The notes below the pieces were generated by a model that was given only the letters and a program-made list of their open reading frames with translations, did not search any database and was not told the DNA's origin. The position numbers and the translations under genes were made by a program. 10,542 nucleotides of DNA from JBECKQ01 sp040235375 (GTDB lineage Bacteria > Planctomycetota > Phycisphaerae > UBA1845): contig JBECKQ010000160.1 of NCBI GenBank assembly GCA_040235375.1, positions 1-10,542 on the forward strand, written 5' to 3'. Positions 1 to 7,900 of the stretch are shown piece by piece. Position 1 is the first letter of the stretch, and each line of letters starts with the position of its first letter.

Positions 1-550
1 CTTCTCGGCCCGCCGAGCCCCCTGAGCCAATGGTGATGGCCGCGGCGAGGATCTTCATAGGCGGCACGTGAGCCCGAAGAAAGCCGCCCGTACGGTGAAA
101 CGCCTTGACCACCGCGTTGGTTCCCAGGCCTTCGGCGTCGGGAGCCAGGCCGTACAGGACCAGGCCCGACAGCAGTCCGCCGAACGTCGTAACGAGCGGA
201 ATCAACCACAGACCGTGCGGCCCGATCACCTCAGGGATGAGCTTCCCGTCAGGGGCCAGGTCCGTCGGCGCGTAGCCGGCCAGCTTGTACAGCAAGACCA
301 CCTTGGCCACGCCAAGCAGCCACATGAAGAACTGCGCGATCAAGGTTCCGGCTACGCCGAGGAGAAGAGAATCGAGCAGCAGTCGGCGATGTGGGCCCAT
401 GCGAATGCCTGCCTCGACGCGAAGGAGCTCGTCGCCACTATCGGCGTCCTGCTGTCCGCGAGCGCGGGGCGGCGGGGAAAAGCGAGGCCTCCGCCTCCCG
501 GCCGCGATGGGCAATGCGCCCCCACAACTCGTTTCGTGGTTTCGCGGCAT
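1..550 (-). CDS. ClC-family chloride channel/transporter, N-terminal part (gene runs off the left edge)
   Basis: Integral-membrane anion channel or Cl-/H+ antiporter. Reading the minus strand gives a continuous frame that enters helical segments after residue ~51 (RRLLLDSLLLGVAG, then FFMWLLGVAKVVLLYKLAGY), passes EVIGPHGLWLIPLVTTFGG and GLGTNAVVKAFHRTGG, and reaches MKILAAAITIGSGGSAGRE at the window edge. The GSGGSAGRE stretch at 1-30 is the ClC selectivity-filter/GREGP region, so family assignment is strong. The later helices and any C-terminal CBS domains lie outside the window. The start is uncertain. ATG at 548-550 adds about 50 Arg/Pro/Gly-rich residues, has no clear ribosome site and lies inside a perfect inverted repeat. 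ATG at 398-400 (MGPHRRLLLD) sits just before the first helix with a weak AGG-type site. The gene is divergent from the protease cluster. Confidence 0.88.
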   Translation of the reverse strand, partial: MPRNHETSCGGALPIAAGRRRPRFSPPPRARGQQDADSGDELLRVEAGIRMGPHRRLLLDSLLLGVAGTLIAQFFMWLLGVAKVVLLYKLAGYAPTDLAPDGKLIPEVIGPHGLWLIPLVTTFGGLLSGLVLYGLAPDAEGLGTNAVVKAFHRTGGFLRAHVPPMKILAAAITIGSGGSAGRE

Positions 551-566
551 GTGTTTTTGCCGCGAA
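541..566. repeat. Perfect 9-bp inverted repeat with 8-base spacer
   Basis: TTCGCGGCA at 541-549 and TGCCGCGAA at 558-566 are exact reverse complements around TGTGTTTT. On the minus strand the dyad overlaps the upstream candidate start of the ClC gene and lies about 140 bases before the downstream candidate. It could be an operator or an RNA hairpin over the start. It has no following T-run in either direction, so it is not a normal intrinsic terminator. Confidence 0.5.
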
Positions 567-1001
567 TCAGGACCCGCAGGCGCGCCGCAAACCGTGCCTC
601 TGGCGCACCCACCAGGGAATCTTGCCGCTCCACAAGCCTAGATCATAGCGCCGGCACCCTCCGATGCCCACATTTTCCGTCGCGCACGTTCGCGCCGATT
701 CTCTCGAGAGGGAGGACAGATGGACAGACGGGCATGGCGCGCTGGGCGATCCCTGGCTGCAACACGAAAAAAGACGCCGGACGGGAATGACCGGGCTACA
801 ATCCCCCCGAATGGAAGATGGGAAAAGGCGCAAATACATGAAAAGCAAGCGGTGGGCGTGCTTGACCGAGGCTGCCATGCCGACCGAACCCTGTTAATTC
901 CGCGCGGAGAACGCATCAGTGGATTTGGGATTCGTACGGTTTCCGGCGCGCACGAAAACCGCGAGCGGGGTGGCACAAACGCCGAATGACGGGAGCAACG
1001 C
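551..1001. other. Divergent intergenic region between the ClC gene and the protease cluster
   Basis: No open frame here has recognisable protein content, and the possible frames are short and Arg/Pro-rich. What can be seen: a 10-bp palindrome CTCTCGAGAG at 701-710; directly after it two copies of GGACAGA 8 bases apart (714-720 and 722-728); a 10-bp palindrome TCCGCGCGGA at 899-908; and an imperfect dyad CGGTTT/AAACCG (937-942 and 956-961) in the presumed leader of the M50 gene. I found no convincing sigma-70 pair. The region should carry the promoters for both divergent genes. Confidence 0.6.
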
Positions 1002-2285
1002 ATGAGCACCACACCCAATTACGGCCGGATGGAATCTGCGGGATCGGACAGACGCGACCTCGGCGCCGCGCATCTGAATCTCGGCGCGGCGGAAGGCAAA
1101 ACAGGCGGATCTTCTTCGGATGGGTCGGCGCGGCCGGCGGCGCGCGCCGGCGTGCTGTCGCGCGGAGCGATTCCCCTGGGGCACGTTCTGGGTATTCGCC
1201 TCGGCCTGGACTACTCGTGGTTCATCGTATTCGTGCTACTGACGTGGATTCTGGCCGATACCTATTACCCCACCGAATTCAAGGGCTGGTCCGTGGGGCT
1301 TTACTGGACCATGGGGGCGGTGACGGCAATCATGCTCTTCGTGAGCGTGCTGCTCCACGAGCTGGGGCACTCCGTCGTGGCGCTGCGCTACAAGATCCCC
1401 GTGCGCAGCATCACGCTCTTCATCTTTGGCGGCGTTGCCCAGATCGGCGCCGAGCCGCCGCGCCCCAGTGCGGAGTTCTTCATCGCGATCGCCGGCCCTC
1501 TGGTGAGCCTGGCGCTGGCGGTCGTGTTCTATGTACTCGCGCTGGCGCTCGTGCCCATCCATCCCCTGTTCGGAATGGCCATGTACCTGGCCCTGATCAA
1601 CGGGTTGCTGGTCGCATTCAACCTGATTCCAGGCTTCCCGCTCGACGGTGGCCGTGTTTTCCGGGCGATCGTGTGGGGCATCAATCACAATTTCCGGCGC
1701 GCCACGCTCATCGCCGCGAACGTGGGGCGGTTCTTCGCTTTCGCCTTCATTTTCCTGGGTATATGGCAGTTGTTCGCCGGCAACTTCGCCGGCGGCATCT
1801 GGATCGCCTTCATTGGCTGGTTCCTGGAGATGGCGGCCTCGGCCCAGGTTCAGCAGGTCAATTTCCAGAGCACGCTTTCAGGACATAAGGTCTCCGAGGT
1901 CATGAGCACGAGCTGCCCGGTCATACCTGGCGCGCTGACCTTGCAGCAACTGGTGGACGAACACATTCTCACGACGGGCAGCCGGCGGTTCGTCGTCCAA
2001 TCCGGCGATGACGCGATCGGCCTGTTGACCTTGCATCGGATCAAGGAGTCACCGCGTTCGCAGTGGGCGACGACAAGCGTCAAGGACATCATGCTTCCGC
2101 TGGAAAGCATGAAGCGCACCGGCCCCGACGCGGAACTCTGGAGCGCCCTGCAGGAAATGGACCGCGACGGCGTCAATCAACTGCCCGTTATCAGCGACGG
2201 CAGACTGGTGGGCATGTTGAGCCGGGACGACATCATCACGCACCTGCGCTTTCTTCACGACACGGGACTGTTCGCGGCTCATTGA
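1002..2285 (+). CDS. Site-2 protease family (M50) intramembrane metalloprotease with C-terminal CBS pair
   Basis: Zinc metalloprotease of the membrane interior, of the kind that cuts membrane-bound regulators or clears membrane proteins. The 427-residue product has the zinc-binding HELGH at residues 119-123 inside a hydrophobic helix and the second M50 motif NLIPGFPLDGG at 207-217 (third ligand D215). Membrane helices lie at about 72-88, 99-118, 157-186, 191-212, 240-260 and 264-282. Two CBS domains follow (about 297-350 and 359-420; VSEVM...GLLTL and VKDIM...LVGMLSRDDI), a family arrangement in which adenosine nucleotides are thought to be sensed. The first ~52 residues are a low-complexity Gly/Ser/Ala/Arg tail that most relatives would not need. 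Start ATG is supported by GGGAG at 991-995, 6 bases upstream. It is the first gene of a tight plus-strand set. The substrate is unknown. Confidence 0.93.
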   Translation: MSTTPNYGRMESAGSDRRDLGAAHLNLGAAEGKTGGSSSDGSARPAARAGVLSRGAIPLGHVLGIRLGLDYSWFIVFVLLTWILADTYYPTEFKGWSVGLYWTMGAVTAIMLFVSVLLHELGHSVVALRYKIPVRSITLFIFGGVAQIGAEPPRPSAEFFIAIAGPLVSLALAVVFYVLALALVPIHPLFGMAMYLALINGLLVAFNLIPGFPLDGGRVFRAIVWGINHNFRRATLIAANVGRFFAFAFIFLGIWQLFAGNFAGGIWIAFIGWFLEMAASAQVQQVNFQSTLSGHKVSEVMSTSCPVIPGALTLQQLVDEHILTTGSRRFVVQSGDDAIGLLTLHRIKESPRSQWATTSVKDIMLPLESMKRTGPDAELWSALQEMDRDGVNQLPVISDGRLVGMLSRDDIITHLRFLHDTGLFAAH

Positions 2286-2368
2286 CGAAACCGGCAGCGC
2301 GGTTGCCCGCCAACAACGAAGGCCACGGGCCATGGCAGCGACTCAACCAAGACGATCGGAGATTCCGC

Positions 2369-3091
2369 ATGACCACCCACGTGCGATCGGATGAGGCGTC
2401 CCTCATGAGCGATCTGCAACCCAGTCGGCGCGCGCAGGGCATTGAGCTGGCCGTCTTCCTGTCCTTGATCGTGCCCTCCATGGTTTTGTCGTTCTCCATG
2501 ACGCGCCAGGGCCAAATGACGTTCGTGCCGGTCGCCATCATGACGATCATTCGCGACCTGTCGCTGATGAGCCTGGTGCTGTACTTCGTCTGGAGCAACC
2601 GTGAATCACTGGCGCGAATCGGATGGCAGTTCAGGAACCGCTGGCGCGACGTGCTGCTGGGCGTGGCCCTTTTCGTGCCGGTTTCCTTTGCCGTTGCGCT
2701 GCTCGACGGCGTCCTGCTGTCGCTGGGTTTTTCCGCGCCGGCCACGCCGCAGCCCACGTTTCTGGACGTGCGAGGTTTCGCCGAGGGGGCCTTGGCGGTC
2801 GTGTTGATCATCGTGGTGGCCGTGGCCGAGGAGACCATCTTCCGCGGATACCTCATCCTGCGGCTGAGGTCGCTGACGTACAGCACGGCAACCGCCGTCG
2901 TGCTTTCCTCGATCATCTTCTCGATCGGGCACGGATACGAAGGGACTTCGGGCGTGGTATCGGTGGGCACGATGGGAGCGATCCTCGCCGTGATATACCT
3001 GTGGCGCGGGAGCCTGGTTGCGCCGATCGTCATCCACTTTCTGCAGGATTTGTTCAGCATCGTTCTTCTGCCGGTTGTCGCAGGGAAATAG
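2369..3091 (+). CDS. CPBP-family intramembrane metalloprotease (CAAX/Abi type)
   Basis: A 240-residue membrane protein with the three CPBP signatures: EETIFRG at 154-160 (EExxxR: E154, E155, R159), F184xxxH188 in IIFSIGH, and H223 in IVIHFLQD. These are the expected glutamate and histidine catalytic or metal-binding positions. Hydrophobic helices occur at about 25-45, 53-75, 95-120, 138-152, 172-187, 197-211 and 214-236. Family members process prenylated or other membrane proteins and some protect against bacteriocins; the substrate here cannot be read from sequence. ATG at 2369 is chosen because CGGAG at 2357-2361 precedes it by 7 bases. A second in-frame ATG at 2405 also has a GAGG site. 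The open frame reaches back to 2063, but that part overlaps the M50 gene and reads as non-protein. It begins 83 bases after M50 and ends 31 bases before the S10 gene, so co-transcription is likely. Stop codon TAG. Confidence 0.9.
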   Translation: MTTHVRSDEASLMSDLQPSRRAQGIELAVFLSLIVPSMVLSFSMTRQGQMTFVPVAIMTIIRDLSLMSLVLYFVWSNRESLARIGWQFRNRWRDVLLGVALFVPVSFAVALLDGVLLSLGFSAPATPQPTFLDVRGFAEGALAVVLIIVVAVAEETIFRGYLILRLRSLTYSTATAVVLSSIIFSIGHGYEGTSGVVSVGTMGAILAVIYLWRGSLVAPIVIHFLQDLFSIVLLPVVAGK

Positions 3092-3099
3092 GTCCCTGC
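3080..3099 (+). repeat. Short hairpin spanning the CPBP stop codon
   Basis: GCAGGGA at 3080-3086 and TCCCTGC at 3093-3099 are exact reverse complements with a 6-base loop containing the TAG stop of the CPBP gene. It sits in the 31-base gap before the S10 gene. No T-run follows, so it is more likely an RNA-processing or coupling hairpin than a terminator, or it may be chance. Confidence 0.3.
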
Positions 3100-3122
3100 C
3101 GGATACCAGGGAGCGACATCTC

Positions 3123-4718
3123 ATGACACGACATCTGACATGGCTGGCGGGGTTCCTGTTCGCGGTGATATCGACAGTCGCACCGACAACGGCGGTCGCT
3201 TACGCGTCCGCCGATCAGGCCACGCAGCCGGCGACAAAGCCCGCGACAACCGAATCCAGCGAGGGGCCGGCCGTAACGCACCACTCGATCACGATCGACG
3301 GCCAGGAGCTGCGCTACACGGCCACGGCCGGCTTCCTGCCGTTGACCAACGATGCAGGAAAAACCGAGGCAAACATGTTCTACGTCGCCTACGTCAAGGA
3401 GGACGAATCACCCGCGAACCGGCCGGTGACCTTCGCGTTCAACGGCGGGCCGGGGGCCGCGTCAGTGTGGCTGCACCTCGGCGCCCTGGGCCCCAGGCGC
3501 ATCCTCCTGGCCGACAACGGCACGGCGGCGCCCACGTCGATCAAGCTGGTGGACAACGCGTTTACGTGGCTGACGTTCACGGACCTGGTTTTCATTGATC
3601 CCGTCGGTTCAGGCTACAGCGAGGTCGAACCGGGCGTGGATGCCAAGCAGTTCTACGGCGTTGACGGAGATGTGCAATCCGTCGGCCGGTTTATCCGGCT
3701 CTATGTCTCCAAGTACGGTCGCTGGATATCGCCGAAGTTCCTGGCCGGCGAAAGCTACGGCACGACGCGGGCGGCGGGATTGGCCCGCCGGCTTCGGCGA
3801 CATGACGGCATGGATCTCGACGGGCTGATCCTGCTTTCATCGGCCCTGAATTTCCAGACGTTCATCGGCAGCAAGGAGAACGACCTGCCGTACATGGTGA
3901 GCCTGCCCACGTACGCCGCCGTAGCCTGGTATCACAAGAAGCTGTCGCCCGACTTGCAGAAGGACCTCGACGCGACGCTCGAGCAGGTCGAGCAGTGGAC
4001 CGTGAACGAATACGCGCCGGCACTCGCCATGGGGAGCGAGCTTCCGGAACCCAGGCAAAGAAGCGTTGCCGAAGCGCTGCACCGCTTCACGAGCCTGCCG
4101 GCAGAATACATCGAGCGGTGCAACCTGAGGATCCCGCCAAGCGAGTTCGCCAAGCGGCTTCTGCGCGACGAAGGCCGGATCGTGGGCACCCTTGATGCCC
4201 GGGTGACGGGCTTTCCGCTCGACGCATCCGAAAGCTCGATCGAGTACGACCCGTCCTTCGCGGTGGTCAGCGGGCCGTACACCGCCGCAATACAGAACTA
4301 CCTGCGCACGGAGCTGAAATTCCAGACGGACAAGAAGTACGTGTATCTCTCGACCAGGGCCAACCGGTCGTGGGACTGGGGCTCCGCGGCGCGAGGTTTC
4401 GTGAACGTCACGGACGACCTGCAACGAGCGATGACGGAGAACCCGCAACTCGTGGTCTTCGCGGGGATGGGATGCTTTGACCTGACCACCGCCTACTTCG
4501 GCCAGAGGTACACCTTCACGCACCTGGGCCTGCCGCAGCCGCTCCAGGAACACATCGCGTTCCACAGGTATCCATCCGGCCACCAGGTTTACACCGAGGA
4601 ATCATCGCTGAAAGCGCTCACGGCTGACGTGCGCGATTTCGTCACCACCGGGGGATCCCCCACCCCGGAGCCCCCGATCTCCAGCAGGAGCCAGCCGGAG
4701 CCAAGACGCAGTAGATGA
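3123..4718 (+). CDS. Secreted serine carboxypeptidase, peptidase family S10
   Basis: Alpha/beta-hydrolase exopeptidase that removes C-terminal residues from peptides, expected outside the cytoplasm. The 531-residue product starts with a signal peptide (MTRHLTW then a hydrophobic run, likely cut near AYA/SA at about 28-30) and a Thr/Pro-rich linker to about 50. The S10 signatures are all present: oxyanion-hole NGGPG at 107-111, nucleophile S211 in GESYG, D453 in GMGCFD, and H487 in YPSGH. The C-terminus is a Pro/Ser/Arg tail. ATG at 3123 is preferred over longer in-frame options (the frame opens at 3018 inside the CPBP gene) because AGGGAG at 3108-3113 lies 9 bases upstream and a proper signal peptide follows directly. 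It is the third gene of the protease set. Its TGA stop overlaps an ATG (ATGA at 4715-4718). Confidence 0.94.
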   Translation: MTRHLTWLAGFLFAVISTVAPTTAVAYASADQATQPATKPATTESSEGPAVTHHSITIDGQELRYTATAGFLPLTNDAGKTEANMFYVAYVKEDESPANRPVTFAFNGGPGAASVWLHLGALGPRRILLADNGTAAPTSIKLVDNAFTWLTFTDLVFIDPVGSGYSEVEPGVDAKQFYGVDGDVQSVGRFIRLYVSKYGRWISPKFLAGESYGTTRAAGLARRLRRHDGMDLDGLILLSSALNFQTFIGSKENDLPYMVSLPTYAAVAWYHKKLSPDLQKDLDATLEQVEQWTVNEYAPALAMGSELPEPRQRSVAEALHRFTSLPAEYIERCNLRIPPSEFAKRLLRDEGRIVGTLDARVTGFPLDASESSIEYDPSFAVVSGPYTAAIQNYLRTELKFQTDKKYVYLSTRANRSWDWGSAARGFVNVTDDLQRAMTENPQLVVFAGMGCFDLTTAYFGQRYTFTHLGLPQPLQEHIAFHRYPSGHQVYTEESSLKALTADVRDFVTTGGSPTPEPPISSRSQPEPRRSR

Positions 4719-4902
4719 AACGCACCGTGCTCAGCCTTTGCCAGCGATCCGGCTGGGCTCGAGCCGAGAGCACGAGGCTCGCTCGCGGGATGGCATCAGC
4801 AACCCCCGTGGGGTAACATGCTACCGTCAGCATTCATACTGGATCGCGGCCGGACCGAGCGGGTCAGTTCGTTGGCACACCACGTGTCGGCGCCGCGCAT
4901 TT
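4719..4902 (+). other. Gap between S10 and the sensor kinase; kinase start unresolved
   Basis: The kinase frame stays open back to a TTG at 4738, but the translated segment 4738-4902 has no domain-like character and mixed codon use, so I treat it as leader. It contains a palindrome GGCTCGAGCC and a hairpin CGAGCC/GGCTCG (4760-4765 and 4776-4781). A 33-codon open frame (4715-4816) starts at the ATGA overlap and a 36-codon one starts at ATG 4818; neither looks like a protein. There is no T-run terminator, so readthrough from the protease genes is possible. Confidence 0.4.
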
Positions 4903-7900
4903 GTGGAACGCACACGCTTGGCTATTGAAGATAAACGCAGGCGCGCTCGGACAAAGAAGCCTGCCGCTTCCGTGGGCAGGAGAAGGACTACTCGGACGCA
5001 ACACGTCAGCGAGCGGCAGTATCGCCAGCTTTTCGACAGCATGACGGAAGGTTTCGCCCTCCACGAGATCATCAGCACTGAAGCCGGCCGTCCGGTCGAT
5101 TACCGCCTGATCGCGGTCAACCCGGCGTTCGAGCGCCTGACCGGCCTGAAGCGCGAGGACGTGCTGGGCAAGCCGATACGCGAGTCCCTGCCGGGCAACA
5201 ACCCTCGCTGGGACGAAGCGTTTCAACAGGTCGCGCGCACTGGTGAGGGTGTGCATATCGAGGCCTTCGCACCACCGCTGAACCGGTGGTACGGCGCGTT
5301 CGTCTACCGATCATCGGCGCGCCAGTTCGCCGTCATCTTCACGGACATCACGGCGAGAAAGCAGGCCGAAGAGGCTCTGCGCGTCGCCAACGAACGCCTG
5401 GCACTCGCTCAGCGATGCGCAGGAGCCGGCGTCTGGGATTGGGATTTCGCCACCGGAAAACTGCATTGGTCGCCCCAGTTGTTCGAGCTGTTCGGGTTGG
5501 ACCCGTCCTCAATGGATGCCACTTTCGAAACCTGGCATAGTGTCGTGCATCCGGATGACCGACGAAAGGCGGACGAGCAGATCGAGGATGCTGTCCGGAA
5601 CCACACCTCCCTGGCCAGCGAGTATCGGGTCGTCCTTCCGTCGGGCCAAACCCGCTGGATCAGCGCCTTGGGCAACGTGAGCTCTGACGAGCACGGGCAG
5701 CCTCAGCGGATGTCCGGGATCTGTCTCGACATCACCCAACGCAGGGCGGCCGAAGAGAGCCTGAAGCAAAGCAAGCACGAATACCAGTCGTTAGCCGAGA
5801 ACCTGCCCAGCATGGTCTACCGCGTTTACCTGCTCGAAGACAACCGCATGCAGTTCTTCAATCGGCAGGTCCAGCCCATGACGGGCTACCGCGTCGACGA
5901 ATTGACGGGTGGCGCCGTCTGCCAGATCGAGCCCCTGATCGTCGAGGAGGATCGTGCGCGCGTCCGCGACACGGTCCTGGAGGCGACCCGCAATCGTGAA
6001 CCTTTCGAGGTGACGTATCGGCTTCGGCGCAAGGACGGCGAGGTGCGGAACTTTTCGGAGCGAGGTCGCCCCGTTGAGGGGCCGGACGGACAGCTCTGCT
6101 ACATCGACGGTGTAATTGTCGACGTCACCCACCATCAACAGGTCGAGGAGGCTCTGCGTCAAACGCGGGATGAGCTCGAGCAACTGGTGAGAGAGCGCAC
6201 CGCCCGGGGCAATCTCGCGGAGGCGGCACTGATCGAATCCCAGCGCGACTACGCCGCAATGTTCGAGGCCTCGTCCGTCGGAAAGGCCCAGGCCAATCCC
6301 GCCACCCGCCGCTTCACCCGCGTCAACCAGGCGATGGCGCAGATTACCGGTTACTCGGTCGACGAACTCTGCCGCATGGACTTCGCCGACCTTACCCATC
6401 CCGACGATCGCCAGCGCGACGCTGAGGTCACCACTCCCGTCCTGAAGGGGAATGCAGATCGCTGGCAGATCGAGAAGCGCTACGTCCGCAAGAACGGCGA
6501 TGTCATTTGGGTCAACGTTGCGGCGAATCTGATTCGCGATCCTGACGGCAAGCCCTCGCGCACGATTGCAGTTATCCAGGACATCACGGAGCGCAAACGG
6601 GCGGAGGCGGAGCTCGAGCGAACTAACCGCATGCTGCACGTGCTCGGCGAGTGCAACGAGGCGGTCATCCGCATCGACGACGAGCAACAACTGATGCAGG
6701 AAGTCTGTCGCATCGCCGTCGAGGTCGGCGGTTTTCGAATGGCCTGGGTCGGACTCGCGCAGCACGATCAGGAAAAGTCGGTCCGGCCCGTGGCCTGTGC
6801 CGGCTTCGACGATGGTTATCTCGAGTCGGCCCGCATCAGTTGGGCGGATGACGAACAAGGCAGCGGACCGACCGGCAATGCCATTCGGACCGGGCAGTTA
6901 CAGCTCGGTTCTGATTTCCTGACGGACCCGCACCTGGCTCCGTGGCGGCAGGAGGCCGCCAAGCGCGGATACCGGTGTTCCATATCCCTGCCGCTGCGCC
7001 AGGACCATGCGGTCATCGGCGCTCTGACGATTTATGGAGCCGAATCGGCGGTCTTCGACGACGCGCAGTCGAAGGTGCTGCGTGAACTGGCCGACGACCT
7101 TTCGCTGGGCTTGAATGCCCTGCGGCTGCGCGCGGCGCTGCGCGAGCAGTCCAAAATACTGGATGCCTACTTCCAGTACTCGGTCACGCCACTGGTCCTG
7201 CTGGATCGCGACTTCAACTTCATCCGCGTGAACCAGGCTTATGCCGAGGCGTGTGGCAAGGAGACGGCGGACTTTCCGGGCCGCAACCACTTCGAGTTCT
7301 ACCCGCAGGCCGACAACGAGGCCATCTTTCAGAGTGTTGTGAAATCCCGCACGCCTTACGTGGCCAAGGCGAAGGCGTTCACCTTCCCCGACGATCCGGA
7401 AAGGGGAGTCTCTTACTGGGATTGGATCCTGACGCCGCTTCTGGACGAGACCGGCGAAGTCGAGTTCCTAGTTTTCGCCCTGGAAGAGGTGACCTCGCGC
7501 GTGCTGGCGGAAAAGGGCTTGCGGGCGGCCAACGAGCAGTTGTCCTCGCGGGCAGCCCAACTCCGCGCTTTGGCCGGCGAGTTGACCCTCACGGAACAGC
7601 GGGAGCGCGGCCGGCTGGCGAGAGTGCTGCACGATCACCTGCAGCAAATCCTGGTCGCGGCGAAATTCCGCATGTCCATCCTGGGCCGAACCACGGATGA
7701 AGTCGTTCGTGCCGGCGTCAAGGAGGTGGAGTCGCTGCTCGATGAATCCATCAGTGCGTCGCGCTCTCTGACCGCCGAGCTCAGCCCGCCCATCCTGCAC
7801 CAGGGTGGATTGCCGGACGGCCTGAAATGGTTGGCCCGCTGGATGGCCGACAAGCATGGCCTGTTCGTCGAACTGTCCGCGCAGAAGGATGCCTCGCCGC

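Noticed and set aside
797..802. TACAAT as a -10 box
   Set aside because: It is a good -10 match, but there is no -35-like hexamer 16-18 bases upstream.
862..897. TTGACC with TGTTAA as a sigma-70 promoter before the M50 gene
   Set aside because: The spacing is 24 bases, far from 17, and no better -10 lies at the right distance.
285..1018. Several open frames of 75-130 codons on both strands over the ClC gene and its upstream spacer
   Set aside because: They are antisense or out-of-frame to the ClC gene, or Arg/Pro-rich without ribosome sites or homology I recognise.
2063..2368. N-terminal extension of the CPBP protein back into the M50 gene
   Set aside because: It overlaps well-conserved M50 CBS coding sequence in another frame and reads as Arg/His-rich noise; a good Shine-Dalgarno precedes ATG 2369.
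3018..3122. N-terminal extension of the S10 carboxypeptidase
   Set aside because: It overlaps the CPBP gene and would bury the signal peptide; ATG 3123 has a good Shine-Dalgarno.
4738..4902. TTG start at 4738 for the sensor kinase
   Set aside because: The added 55 residues have no domain character and mixed codon use, and there is no ribosome site; the frame may simply stay open by chance in GC-rich DNA.
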